From contig JAUIRK010000189.1 in the NCBI GenBank assembly GCA_030549495.1, positions 186,001 to 250,000 of the forward strand: a stretch of 64,000 nt of DNA, given 5' to 3'. The notes below the pieces were generated by a model that saw nothing but the letters and a program-made list of their open reading frames with translations, was not told the DNA's origin and ran no database searches. The stretch's first letter is position 1. Each line of letters begins with the position of its first letter. The DNA is from Nectonema munidae (lineage: Eukaryota > Nematomorpha > Nectonematoida > Nectonematidae). Of the stretch, positions 44,111 through 54,620 are shown piece by piece. Position numbers and translations under genes: made by a program.

Positions 44111-44179
44111 AACAAAGTATTGAATAAGCATTTTCTAAAGTGATTTATATATATTTTTTAGTTGTCGGTATCGCATCCA

Positions 44180-44265
44180 CAGGGAAGAATAACTTTCCAT
44201 AGATGGACAGATGGTGTCACAATCGGGAATCGAACACAGACCTTCTGGATCGAGAGAGGAGATTC
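44180..44265 (-). repeat. tRNA-like fragment
   Basis: Minus strand TGTTCGATTCCCGATTGTG carries a good box B; GATCCAGAAGG precedes it, as in the tRNA-like unit at 7479 (GATCCAGATGG). Box A is not clear. Confidence 0.4.
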
Positions 44266-44449
44266 ATTCATTTATATTTTTTTTAATAAATTCATTAAAT
44301 AAAGCATTTCAATCTAGAGTCTATTTTATTGCCTTGAAATAAATTATTTATTTTTGATTTATATTTAGTTAAGAACTAATATTTTATGCTTATAAATTTT
44401 ATGTTTTATAATAACAATAAGGTTTGTTTCAACTATTTAGAAAGGAATA

Positions 44450-44880
44450 CGTCGAAACACCCCATCTAGAGGTATTAGCTTCCGCATATGCGAATCATCC
44501 GTAAAAATTTTACATCCGCTTTACATCCTCATCCGCGGATTTTTTCATATTAACATCCGAAATTTAAAATCAATTTTTATAGATATCTATTGAAACATTT
44601 CGTATTTTTTTGTTTAAAACTTACAAGATATGTTATGTCTTTAAATTCTAGTAAAAAAGGGATTAAAATAATAAGATACTGTAAAATATAAAACATATAT
44701 TTTTTTAAAAATATTTTATATCCGCATTGGCATAAAAATTTCTTTAGGATATCCTCTTCCGCATCTGCTTCCGCTAGTATGTCAAATCTAATATCCGCAT
44801 TCGCATTCACGGATGTAAAAATATCACATCCGATATACATCTCTCCCATCTGAAGTGCAACACTATACATCTCATGTCGG
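44450..44880. repeat. CATCCG-hexamer-rich MITE-like sequence
   Basis: Two clusters of degenerate TCCGCATCCGC hexamers (44490-44560 and 44755-44850) in opposite senses flank an AT-rich centre. This looks like a MITE with repeated-hexamer ends. A minus-strand open frame at 44577-44870 is a product of the repeats. Confidence 0.4.
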
Positions 44881-45030
44881 ACAAAATATAAACCCCAAAA
44901 TTCAGTCTTTAGAACTTCATAAATTAGAAAGTTTTATAGGAATCATAAAAAATAATTAAACTTATATAGTTCAGGAATGTCTTCTAAAGACTGAATTTTT
45001 GAGCATATATTTTTATAAAGTTGAAAAAAC

Positions 45031-45430
45031 TTACTTGTAATTTTCTTCTGCTTTTTTCTTCGTCATTTCAAAAATATGGGTTGTTATAGTAATATCAAAG
45101 AACAAATTGAAAATTTTGACAATATCCTTTAGATTTTTTGCTTCATTTGATGGACCATATGGACGTAGAGATAAATTACGGCAATTTCGAGCTTGAACAC
45201 GACCAGTGATGGAGTCTTGAGATTCCCAAAAATATCTTGTACCGTCCGGGGCTATCAAGTTTTCATCCACATTTTCCAGAGTTTCTTCTTCTCTTTCCTC
45301 AAGTTCTTCAAATGACTCTTCTCTTTAAAGGGGAACTTCTTCATATATATCCGACGCTGAATCGTCCGAGCTATAAAGTACTCATCAGATTCGGTAGACG
45401 TTGAATATTCGCTTGAAGTGTTCATGATTG
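45031..45430 (-). pseudogene. piggyBac transposase, N-terminal exon (copy 3)
   Basis: MNTSSEYSTSTESDEYFIAR starts an acidic or serine-rich N-terminus at about 45425. After a frame change near 45260, NLIAPDGTRYFWESQDS, ITGRVQARNCRNLS and IVKIFNLFFDITITTHIFEM (45031-45270) follow. This is the 'DGTxW ... GR ... N ... FxLFF' block that precedes the catalytic domain in piggyBac proteins. The exon ends at a good donor (ACAA then GTAAGT near 45030). The downstream exons are absent. Confidence 0.7.
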
Positions 45431-45921
45431 TGGCAAATAACAAAATAATAAACGTGAAAAAACTTATTCAACACAAAGCTTGGTATCGTAAATCAACGGT
45501 GAATGCTGTGCAAAAGAAATTATCTTCCACAAAGAGAACGCATAAACAAATGCCAAACAGATATTGATTTTTATTACGCAAGGTTTGCTACATACCGTCA
45601 TATAAACAAATCGTCCACCAACATTATTTATTATGATAATCAGGTCCCTTTTATTCTCAATAGATATAGATTTCTTTTCTCCTGCTATCAACAAAAGGCA
45701 GCCTATAAAAGCGACTTGTCCTACTTATAAATTTATTTACCAAGACAACGCTTGTAAATATCACTGGAAAATGAGGCTTTTTTACAAAAAGTTGTAGATA
45801 AAGATTTTATAAAAGCTATGGTATTTTAATATTATATTCAATTTATTATTATGTCATTCATTTTTTTTATTTACCTATATATTCTCGTAAATATTTCTGT
45901 TTTTTGAAAAAAAAGATGGCG
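45031..45921 (-). mobile_element. piggyBac element, copy 3: 5' end and first exon only
   Basis: The outer end is TTAA (45922-45925) preceded on the plus strand by AGATGGCG, i.e. CGCCATCT read inward, the terminus shared with copies 1 and 2. About 490 bp of leader precede the coding exon. Nothing of the catalytic part follows below 45031, where a hexamer-rich repeat lies instead. Confidence 0.65.
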
Positions 45922-45925
45922 TTAA

Positions 45926-46739
45926 ATTGATTAATTATAAAACTTTTATTTTTTGTTGATTTGCTTTCTAAGTTTTTCTCAGAAACATTGGTTAGATGAA
46001 TTATTATTGAGATAAAAAAAACTCAAAAACAAAAAATCAGATGTTTTAAACTTATTAAATGTTTCTTATTTAGATCTAACTTTATTTTAACTTGAAATTA
46101 ACAGGACATGGGCTTTTTACTCCAGTATTGTGGCATTGGTGTATTATTTATATACTGTGGCATGCGAAGGTTAAAGAAATAGAAGGCTTTGGTAGACATT
46201 CTAAAAAATTACTGTTGTCAATTTCTTCAAAAAAGAAAGTTGATGAATTTTCTATCCAATACTGCATGATATTTTGGTTTGCTCTTTGTACACCTCCTAT
46301 CAACCTATTAAATGCAAAATTAAATTAGGGTGCTTTACTTCAACTATCTTTTTGGAAAAACATAATCGTCTTTTGAGGAAGTGGCACGCCCGCAGCCCAC
46401 ACATCACAACTTCCCATATATTTAACCAATATACATTTTTAAATTCCTCTTATCATTCTGAATAACAATATCAACTTTATTTTGCCATAAATTTTTTGGT
46501 TCAAAAATTTTTATATATTGTATTGTATTTTCGCAAGTCACGGTTATCAATTTAGTACACCTGTGTAATGCAAGTTTTCAACATGTTTAGATAGGTTTTT
46601 ATATTGCTTACCACCAATTTTATTGATACTTTTAGAATGAAGAATTTTCGAATAATGCTACTCCTTAATTTTAACCAATAAAATATTTTTTTATTTTGTT
46701 CATGTGTATAATACGAGATTCTTTAAAATATTAATAATT
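45926..46739. other. Non-coding or unrecognised
   Basis: An open frame at 46092-46328 (GHGLFTPVLWHWCIIYILWH) and one at 46274-46465 do not match anything I know. Possibly one more transposon scrap. Confidence 0.25.
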
Positions 46740-46744
46740 TAGTT

Positions 46745-46955
46745 TTTCGGTATGAAGAGTTATGTAATGGTATATTCTCATAACCTGTACAGTGGGTAGA
46801 CAACTATGATTTCCAACTTGTATTCTACGATGGTTTCTATTCCATATACAAATGACTATAGGGAGACAATGTCCAACTTTCTGTTCATATTTTGCTAGAT
46901 GTATAATTTGATATACCTCATTCGGGGAGACGATGCTACATAAGTTATTACTTAT
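46745..46955 (-). repeat. Inverted copy of the 34-kb composite repeat
   Basis: Reverse complement of the blocks at about 34130-34470: GAATGAGGTATATCAAAT, CTAGCAAAATATGAACAGAA, one 28-bp unit (CATCGTAGAATACAAGTTGG), TTGTCTACCC and CAGGTTATGAGAATATACC. Similarity is about 85-90% by eye. Confidence 0.75.
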
Positions 46956-47433
46956 AAATTTGCAATTTGCACAATATAAAATAATATATTTGTCAAAGAA
47001 TCAAAATAAAATTCTTTTATCAAATCGAAAAATATTCTTTAAAAATCAAAAAATATTTATTCTTTTTAAGTATATCGTTGGCTCCCGTTACTTTTAGAAT
47101 AGAAAGATAAACCGACTCTCTCTAATCATTCCTTCTATACCCGTAGTTTCTACTCTGTAGGCGGTATGTCATCTAAATGTGTTGCCTTGGTAGGGAAGGT
47201 ACTGTAGAGTTCAGTTTAGTTTTTCACAAAGCTCTGCTCTTCCCCCTGATGTATGCCAGCGAAGCTTTCAGCGCTAAAATTAGTGAAGGAATCAGATTTT
47301 TGGGTTTCTCTAATTTTTATTTTGATTCTTATCTTGTGTTTTTGAATTTACACTAATCTTAGCACATTCCATTCTCTTCTATCTATTCCTAGAAAGAAAT
47401 AAAAGGCTTTGTTATATAGCTTTTCGACATTCT

Positions 47434-47740
47434 GTGCTACAGAGCCCGCGCTACCTATTAAATTTTGGGGCACAACCCCCCCCCCCTCTCCCTCCCCCTA
47501 ACTATTTCTCAAGCCCCCCAACTAATTTTCAAGCTCCCCTAAAAAATTTTCATTACCCTAATAAAATATGTCAAACATCTACCATTCATGATAATTTCTT
47601 TCATGAAAATGTAATCTGTATAGAAATGGCTTGGCAAATACATCATGTTTTCTTTTCGCCGTGAAGCTGATTATCTGATAGTTCAAAAATTAGCGCCCCA
47701 ATGAAGCCCCCGCCCCCTAAAATATTTTTCGAGTTGCGGC
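47434..47740. mobile_element. C-rich MITE-like fragment
   Basis: Left part AGCCCGCGCTACCTATTAAA followed by runs of C and CAAGCYCCCC units; right part GCGCCCC, GAAGCCCCCGCCCCC and GAGTTGCGGCTC. Probably an old hAT-like MITE; ends and duplication are unclear. The open frame over it is not a gene. Confidence 0.35.
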
Positions 47741-47924
47741 TCAGACATGAGAACATTTAGATGTTCTTTCTATTTCTTAGCATTGACACTGACAGATACT
47801 TATAAAACTTTCTCCCAAAAATGTTTATATTATTTATAAATTAATAATATAGAGAATGACCCAAATTAATGTATATATTAATGATATTTTCTTCGTCATC
47901 CATCTTGGTATCTCGCTATTGGCA

Positions 47925-48010
47925 GCACTGAGACATTTGCAGCACTCAGATATTGTCTGACATGATTAATATTTATTGCCTTCAACTGAGATTGTCTGAC
48001 ATAAATGATT
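47925..48010 (-). repeat. Dispersed repeat, inverted relative to 52370-52470
   Basis: Its reverse complement shares AATCATGTCAGACAATATCT and neighbouring blocks with 52370-52470 (AATCATGTCAGATAATATCT). The family is unknown. Confidence 0.5.
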
Positions 48011-48019
48011 ATTGTCTCT

Positions 48020-48524
48020 TGCCTACTGTCATGAATAGAAAGAATCTGAAAGGCTGGAGCTTTTATTCAACAAATAGCGCGTGAAAAGACATAACTACAT
48101 ATATATATATATATAAGAATTTGCATAGTAAAAGAAAAGTCTATATTAATAGAATAGAAGAATTGTGATGTTGAGAGAAGTGTTAATGACAAATAATTAA
48201 TGACAAAAATAAATATAACTATGACAGATAATTATGGTTAAATGAAATGGATATTATGTGTAAGTTTATAAACAAAAATGATGATATTAGTAATAATAAT
48301 AATAATAATGAAGAAGGGTTATTTGAATAGTCATTTGAATAATACACCTACCAATGAAATGTTTTCAGACGGTTCAATTCATACCATACACCAAAGACGG
48401 ATATATGCCATAAAACTCCCATATATCAAATTAACATTTTCAATTTTGTCTTACTAATAAGAAACAGAGAAATTTAACATAAATCTAATTCTAAAAATAT
48501 CTATTTTTGTATAAGCAGACTATT
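48020..48524. other. Non-coding; microsatellites
   Basis: An (AT)n run near 48105 and an (AAT)n run near 48290. Nothing else. Confidence 0.4.
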
Positions 48525-49191
48525 TTAACGCCATCTAAATAAATAATTATTGTTTTTTTCATCTTAAATCTTACTTATGTTTCAACAGACTTCTCTTTAA
48601 TTTTGAACAATATTAATCAAGTAACGGAACATTTCGAATGAAAATGAATGATCAAATTTATATCCGCTTTCAAATGCGTTACGAATTCACACTTTTTATC
48701 TGAAAACACATTTGTTAGTTCTTATCTTCAATTGGGTTTATTATCAATCGGTTAATGCGTTTTTAACCATGAACATAAACACAATTGAACATTACGAGTG
48801 ATGATGAATGATCAAAATTGTATTCGATGTCAAATGCATTACCATTTCACACTTTCCATCAGAATATACACTTGTTAGTTTTCATCTTCATAGGTTAATA
48901 GATTACGTTTTCAATCTTTTGCATCAACAGTTTACGTTTTCATTCTTTGATTCCAGACTTTCTACTGGCTCTCGACGGCACACAATATCAGTGGGATCCC
49001 TTTACTACTAATGTTGGTAGACCTCCAACTTTAAACATAAGAGATAATGTTACTGACCCATATGTTTCTAAAGGTTTGGCTAAACCATTGAATGATCCAT
49101 TGAAAATTTTTGAACTATTTTTCACTGATGAGATAGTGTCACATATCTACTAATGTTTTGTTTATGAATGTATTAAGTTTTTGTATTTCAT

Positions 49192-49376
49192 AAGGGTCGT
49201 TTACAAGTGACATCAAGCTATTTTCCTCAATTTCCACCCCCTCTCCCTTAATGTCAACCTTGTTTCACTCTTAATTGACCCTAATTTTAACTTTTGTAAA
49301 CTTGAAAACACCCTCCCCCCCTCACACACTCTGGCCTTCCCCTTATTGAGGTTGACATCAATTCTGAATGACCCCA
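49192..49376. mobile_element. GGGTC-ended MITE-like insert in piggyBac 2
   Basis: Begins GGGTCGTTTACAAGTGACAT and ends GACATCAATTCTGAATGACC, imperfect inverted repeats over about 23 bp, around a C-rich centre. It lies in the gap between the first and second exons of piggyBac 2. Target duplication is not clear. Confidence 0.45.
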
Positions 49377-50538
49377 CATTAAGATTGTACTTTTAAAACT
49401 TGTTATTTTCGATTAATTTTATCATTTGGTAGGTATTTCAATTATAGTTTGTGCTGTTTAAATGATGAATTCCAATATTAGATCCTTCATAAGCATGAAA
49501 ATCCTTCATAATACCTTTAATAATACTTTTCTACCGACTTCTAGCCTTTTTGGGCACATAAGATTTTGATAATTTAGGAAGACATATTTTATTCTTTTGC
49601 CAAAAACATCTAATATTGTATTTTAAAAAAAGAACGTGAAGCTTTTCAAAGCACTAGATTTTGTTTCCAAAAGTTTTGTGTTGCTGAAATACTTGCGTAC
49701 TTTGCTTGTTTACTTTACATCGGTCAGGCGAAAAATCAAAAGTTAGAAATAAAGTATCTTTTTTCTCAAAAAATGGAGAGCCATTTTTGAAAGCTTCAAT
49801 GAATCGTGATATGTTTTTGCTAGTCCACCGCTTTATACATTTTGATAAAAAATGTGAAAGAAATCCTGAAGATAGATTATCTGCTATAAGAATTTTACAT
49901 GACCACTTCTATCGAACATTTAGCAGATACTCTACTCCTCAAGACTGCGTCACTGTTGATGAACAGTTGATAAAGTTTAGAGGAAGGCCATCTCTGCGAA
50001 TTTACGACAGATCTAAACCCGGACGCTATGGCATCAAAGGCTCTTCACTTCGAATGAACTCTGTAAGTGGGCGAGAGAAAAAACTTCACGATCTGTGGAA
50101 CAACAATAGCAGGTCGTCGATTCATACCTCATCTTTTCAGGACAACCTACCTAAAAGATTTGAAATTACAAGACTGCGAAAGTAAATTTCTTTACCCAGA
50201 ATACGCCTCACTGACAGCATACATTCCTCATAAGCATTCTAAAAAAAGATTTTAAAGTTGTTTATGTATAGCAAAGATTGACTTGTTGGGCCGAGGCGTA
50301 AACCCGAAACATTCGTTGACTACAGCAAGTTTAAATCAGGCGTTGACACGTGTAACCGAATGTTGAGAGACTTCACTTCTTATAAAGCTTCCAGAAGATG
50401 GCCTGTTCTTTTGTTCTGCAACTATTTAGACATCTCAACCTATAACAGTTGGGTAATTATGAAAAGCAACGCCCCATAAAAATTTCCGTCAACTCAAAAA
50501 AGTGGGAGAAAGTACTTTGTAAGAGATCTATGCCTTAA

Positions 50539-50667
50539 CCCATTTAAGACCAAGCAAAGCAGACGATATCTAAAAAACGCAGACGATTTATATTCAAAGT
50601 CATTGAAAAAAGCAGACGCAGATGAAATTAATTATGTTCCAAAATAGGAACATTGGTCGTAAATGGG
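50539..50667. mobile_element. TTAA MITE (copy C) inside piggyBac 2
   Basis: Between TTAA at 50535-50538 and 50668-50671; ends CCCATTTAAGACCAA and TTGGTCGTAAATGGG. It is the inverse orientation of copy B (28317-28447), with the same three GCAGACG motifs and the GTTCCAAAATAGGAAC palindrome. It splits the transposase coding region just before the Cys-rich end. Confidence 0.9.
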
Positions 50668-51208
50668 TTAAACTGAGTGAACTTTCAATATGAAACAGAT
50701 GCAACGATCCTCTGACCCACAGAATCACAAAAGAAACCATATCTTTTTACGGGATTCAAAAAGTTCTGACTGAATCTTCATCAACTTCCCATGGTTATTG
50801 TTATGGGTCTACTTGTAGACCAAGAAAGAGAGGCACTAGAAAGTGTGAAACATGCAAAAGACCTATATGTAAAACACACACAAAGTAGATATGTCAAAAT
50901 TGTGCAATCTAATTTTCATCTTTTCACAACGTATCTCATGAAAATCGTATATTTTATTTTTTTCTCTTTTGTTTTGGCTATTTTACATTGCTTATTAAAT
51001 TTTTTTCGCACAAGATGACGTTAACTTTCAAAAAAAAGCAATAGAAAACAATTTTTCCATCATTCACTATTAAATTGAGCAATTTTGAAAAATGCTATAA
51101 ATTTTGAAAATTTACATTCTAATTTTTACTTAGGTTAGATATAAAATAGTCGACGTATTTTTACTTCAAATTTTATCCTCGACGCAAAACTCCCTACTCT
51201 AGATAGTG

Positions 51209-51310
51209 TTATTGACAACACAGATCTTCAACAAGTGCTATAAGAGAGAATGCTGTGATTTTTCGAAGAAAATCAATACTCCAGATTTCACGTGAAACGA
51301 GTATTGCAAA
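51209..51310 (+). repeat. 102-bp direct repeat, left copy
   Basis: Begins TTATTGACAACACAGATC and ends AACGAGTATTGCAAA. By eye it is identical at every base to 52639-52740. The block between is 1328 bp. Confidence 0.9.
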
Positions 51311-51789
51311 GTCTTGCGAAGGTTGAGTGCTCTGCTATTTCGCTCCGAACTTTCTCTCTGTGTGTTACTTCATCTTACTGAATATTTGGATACGTTGTCT
51401 TTTTTGTTTATATTTTATTTTAAATATTTTTGTCTTATTTTCCATTTTTCTGTTAAAGAAAAGTTAACAGAAACTAAATATCGAAAAATATTTTATTCTA
51501 AAAATTTAGATTGAATTTTACAACTTCTATGAATTGTCTTATAAACTTTGAGCCCCAACCTCCACATTAGTGTTGTAGAAAATATGAATCGTGTCCTTTA
51601 AATTTTGAATATTTTTTTACATTAAGATATTTTTTCTTCTCTAGTTTAGCAGAGATTAGAAATTTTTTACAATTTGATATAATATAAATATATGAATGAA
51701 AATATTCATTCATGTTGTTAAAAATAAGCTTTTTTTAATAACTCAGAATAAGTTACACAACCTTACGAACGAATAAACAGACGTACAAT

Positions 51790-52040
51790 GATGTATAGGT
51801 CCGAAAAATGGGCAATAAAGAAATGGCCCCAAAACAAGCTGGAGGTTGAAGAGATGAGTATCTTGAGATGAATGTGTAGAGTACAACTTAAAAGGAAAGC
51901 AAAAGAAAGGAAGACCTACGTGAAGATGGATGGATTGCGTTGAAGTTGATATGAAGCTTAAAGTTTTGACGATGCCCGGAATAGAAATGAATGGAGAAAG
52001 CTGATCAAAAACAACGACCTTTCATAGAAGTGCGAAAAGA
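51790..52040 (+). pseudogene. LINE C-terminal fragment (RTE-like)
   Basis: MYRSEKWAIKKWPQNKLEVE then EMSILR and MCRVQ match the post-reverse-transcriptase end of many LINEs ('LLYGSExWxLxKxxxxKLxxxEMRMLRWMCGV'). After a jump, KERKTYVKMDG and VEVDMKLKVLTMPGIEMNGE fit the last block ('RPKxRWxDxVxxDMxxxxxxxxDAxDRxxWRxL'). Internally shortened and frame-broken. The exact clade is uncertain. Confidence 0.6.
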
Positions 52041-52369
52041 TGTAGTAGAAGAAGATAATTTTAAAAGAGAAGAACATTTATGTAATAGTAAAAAAGGTTA
52101 TTTCAAAGGATCTCGTGTTTGAGCGTTATAAATACGTTTTCGATATTATTTTTATAATTGAGAATAAGCTTGTTCTGTCATGTGCCCATGAGACACTCTC
52201 AAAAAAACAAAAAATGCGTCCATGGGAAAAAAGTTTTACAATCTAGATTCATTAATTATAAAAAAAATCACAACAATAAGAACAAAAAATAAAAAATTAA
52301 TATGAAAAATATCTTTATTATATTCTAACCCAGTGTTCGCAAACCCAGCTCGCTTAACTCCAAACATCC

Positions 52370-52470
52370 CAGTGAGAGCGAGGCAATTAATAATCATGTC
52401 AGATAATATCTGGGTGAGGCGAATGTCTGAGTGTTGTAAATGTCCTATATAACCAATAATGAATGCTGCA
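52370..52470 (+). repeat. Dispersed repeat, partner of 47925-48010
   Basis: Shares AATCATGTCAGATAATATCT and GTCTGAGTGTTGTAAATGTC blocks with the reverse complement of 47925-48010. Confidence 0.5.
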
Positions 52471-52638
52471 CCGATCTGACCTAACAGCACAAAGAATTAT
52501 TTTGAAGACATCCTAGAAGCTGACGTCCAACAACGCTTCACAAGGAAGTTGGGCATGGATGCGCAATCACGCGTCACCATTTCATGCACCATAGTAAGTT
52601 TGAGGGCATGCAATCATCCAGAGAATGTGAAGGGGCAA

Positions 52639-52740
52639 TTATTGACAACACAGATCTTCAACAAGTGCTATAAGAGAGAATGCTGTGATTTTTCGAAGAA
52701 AATCAATACTCCAGATTTCACGTGAAACGAGTATTGCAAA
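52639..52740 (+). repeat. 102-bp direct repeat, right copy
   Basis: Identical by eye to 51209-51310. Flanks differ immediately on both sides. Confidence 0.9.
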
Positions 52741-53384
52741 ATTTTAAGTCCATCGTATTTTGAAGAGTGCCATATGAAAAATTTAACTACAATGCTTTTC
52801 ATGCTCTCAATAAAAATGATGCTGCCTGCTTAAAGCTAACATAAAGCTAATGGACTCGAGCTCATTTATAAGCACATCATCTAATCGTGGAAATTTGACT
52901 GTTCATTACAATCAAATATAATTTTTTTTAACTTCCAACTCAATTTTTGTATTTTCCTCCATATTATATAATAAATATATGTTTAACACAAATATTATTT
53001 GTAAACTACCTACTGAATATATGCAACAGTTTTGTGATCAAATGCGCAAAAGATGTAATTGATTAAACGTAATCAATTATGACAATGACGTAATCCAATG
53101 AAAAAAAGCGGAATTGATTGAAATAATGACTAAATATATCGGAAAGAACTGTATATATTTATCAATTATTATTATTTAAGGGTGTTTTTGGTATAATCAA
53201 AATTTTAACATGCGTGTACAAAAATAATAGATATTAGATATAAATAATTAATTAGCGCGAACAAAATATCAAAATATATGAATTAGTAAAGAAATCTTTT
53301 TTCTAAACCTAAGAACAAATGATAATCAATACATTTACATTTACTCACAGATCGCTTATCTTTGTCTTTGTAGCGACATTGATT
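52741..53384. other. Non-coding stretch before receptor gene 2
   Basis: AT-rich. Contains TGATTAAACGTAATCA-type palindromic bits near 53060, otherwise nothing. Confidence 0.3.
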
Positions 53385-53586
53385 ATACATTTTAACACCA
53401 CTTCTTCTTCATCTTACATTTCATTTCTATTTGGACAAAAACGTTAGCACCTTTAACTGGATCCATATCAAGTGAAAAGAGCTTACATTGAAATTTTGCA
53501 AAGTAGAATCTGTAGTCAAGTATCCTGTTAATTTTTTCCCATTTCAACACTATATTATACATCACAATATTTTATCATTTAAAAAT
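53385..53586 (+). promoter_or_regulatory. Conserved upstream block of receptor gene 2
   Basis: ATTTTAACACCACTTCTTC, CATCTTACATTTCATTTCTA, AAAACGTTAGCACCTTTAAC, AAATTTTGCAAAGTAGAATC and TAGTCAAGTATCCTG in order, matching the orphan block at 16755-16942 and, with a gap, the gene 1 upstream region. It ends right before ATGGAATATTTA. Likely promoter plus 5' leader. Confidence 0.65.
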
Positions 53587-54543
53587 ATGGAATATTTAAA
53601 AATCATAATGAGTATCCTCTTAGGTTTGAGCTGTCTTTTCTTTTTTTTAAACATTTTTTCACTATGCATTTTCGTATTCTTAAAAAACAGACTTCAATGT
53701 CAAATCACTATTTTGACTACGGCAATTTCAATCTTTGGCAGCATAACAGCAATCACCAATATTGTTGAACCAAAGAATTGCTATTGGCTCTTTTTTTACG
53801 CAAAATTATTTTACATTTTTCAAAATTTTCTCACAAAGAGTGTAGATATTTTTTACATGTTCAATTTACTTGACAAGTTCTACACAATTAGCAAAACGAA
53901 GGCGCCGAATATATGGAAAAAAAGCTTCACATACAAGTACTTACCTGGTGTTCTTTCCATCGTCATTCTGTTTGCCAACATTCCTAACTATTTTTGGTTA
54001 CATATCAAGGATGAGTTAGGCGATAAATCTTTATGTTACATCGAAATTCCCAATTCAGACAAACCTTCACTTTTGAAAACGTATCCAATAATAAAGAACT
54101 TTATTCTGTGTATCTGCCTACCTTTTTTCATCATGTATCCCGCTTCAAAAATCATGTTCTACGCGAAAAACACAATCCGCCCCAACCTGTCGCAACCGAC
54201 CCGGCTTTCTTTCGAAGAAAACCAAACATCTGCTGCAATGGTAAGGAGCTTGGGAAGCAACGTCTACAGACTCCTCCTCAGGATTTCCTACAAAAGGTGC
54301 AAACTCGTGCTGATGCACGCCATCGCCTACTTCTTCTTCTCCATTCTCTTCGGCATTTTCTACACCTTCTTCCATAGCATCCGCCAGATGTTCCCCAACA
54401 TCAACGCATACTTCAAGTTTGCTCGAAGCATTATAGCTATGGAGTACATTTTCTATCAGAGCATGCCCATCTATTTTTTCTATGTTGATCATAACTTCGC
54501 TATTCACATCAAAAATATGGTGAGACGTGTGCTTCCAAAATAA
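53587..54543 (+). CDS. Seven-transmembrane receptor-like protein, gene 2
   Basis: An intact 318-codon paralogue of the gene at 11024-11980, exactly the same length. The start chosen is ATG at 53587 because MEYL and the preceding leader align with gene 1; in-frame sequence upstream belongs to the conserved leader. Same layout: seven hydrophobic helices, NCYWLFFYAKLF with the helix-3 Cys, LLDKFYT, outer-loop Cys in DKSLCYIEI, and QSMPIYFFYVDHNFAIHIK at the end. Inner loops (KNRLQCQITILTTA, RNLSQPTRLSFEEN region, SNVYRLLLRISYKRCKLV) are almost unchanged between the two, while helix 1, the second outer loop, helix 5 and the third outer loop differ most. From about 54165 to 54420 the gene is near 50% G+C, against about 40% before. 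AATAAA at about 54611. A G-protein-coupled receptor function is inferred. Confidence 0.8.
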   Translation: MEYLKIIMSILLGLSCLFFFLNIFSLCIFVFLKNRLQCQITILTTAISIFGSITAITNIVEPKNCYWLFFYAKLFYIFQNFLTKSVDIFYMFNLLDKFYTISKTKAPNIWKKSFTYKYLPGVLSIVILFANIPNYFWLHIKDELGDKSLCYIEIPNSDKPSLLKTYPIIKNFILCICLPFFIMYPASKIMFYAKNTIRPNLSQPTRLSFEENQTSAAMVRSLGSNVYRLLLRISYKRCKLVLMHAIAYFFFSILFGIFYTFFHSIRQMFPNINAYFKFARSIIAMEYIFYQSMPIYFFYVDHNFAIHIKNMVRRVLPK

Positions 54544-54610
54544 CAAGTTTTACTCTTCTTTAAATTTAATATTTTTTACTGTATTTTTATTGCTTACCAT
54601 CATTTGTGTC

Positions 54611-54620
54611 TAAATAAAAA
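54611..54620 (+). terminator. Polyadenylation signal of receptor gene 2
   Basis: CTAAATAAAAAAG about 70 bp after the stop contains AATAAA. Confidence 0.45.

Larger units (their letters stand above)
48940..50905 (+). pseudogene. piggyBac transposase, decayed (copy 2)
   Basis: N-terminal exon: FLLALDGTQYQWDPFTTNVG, then RPPTLNIRDNV and KIFELFFTDEIVSHIY (48950-49153), parallel to copy 3. Catalytic region: FFSKNGEPFLKASMNRDMF, VHRFIHFDKKCERNPEDR, then YSTPQDCVTVDEQLIKFRGR and YDRSKPGRYGIK (49706-50040), with the first Asp in TVDEQL. Then a jump to GTTIAGRRFIPHLFRTTYL and ASLTAYIPHKHSKKRF (50067-50255): the part with the second Asp is deleted. SGVDTCNRMLRDF-type sequence (third Asp) follows near 50338. 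After the MITE, a C-terminal Cys-rich end is readable near 50800-50900 (KCETCKRPICKTHTQ in one frame). Frames change several times. Confidence 0.8.
48529..51020 (+). mobile_element. piggyBac element, copy 2, bounded
   Basis: TTAA at 48525-48528 then CGCCATCTAAAT; the right end reads CACAAGATGACG then TTAA at 51021-51024. Termini CGCCATCT and CGTCATCT (inverted) differ at one of eight bases. Length 2492 bp, close to a full piggyBac, but it includes a 129-bp TTAA MITE (50539-50667) and another MITE-like insert (49192-49376) and has lost part of its catalytic domain. Confidence 0.85.

Noticed and set aside
44577-44870. 97-codon frame with NANADIRFDILAEADAEED
   Set aside because: Produced by repeated ATCCGC hexamers; not a gene.
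51209-52740. Short LTR-type element (TGACAACA...TTGCA inside the 102-bp repeats)
   Set aside because: No primer-binding site, polypurine tract, target duplication or related gene could be supported; kept as plain direct repeats.
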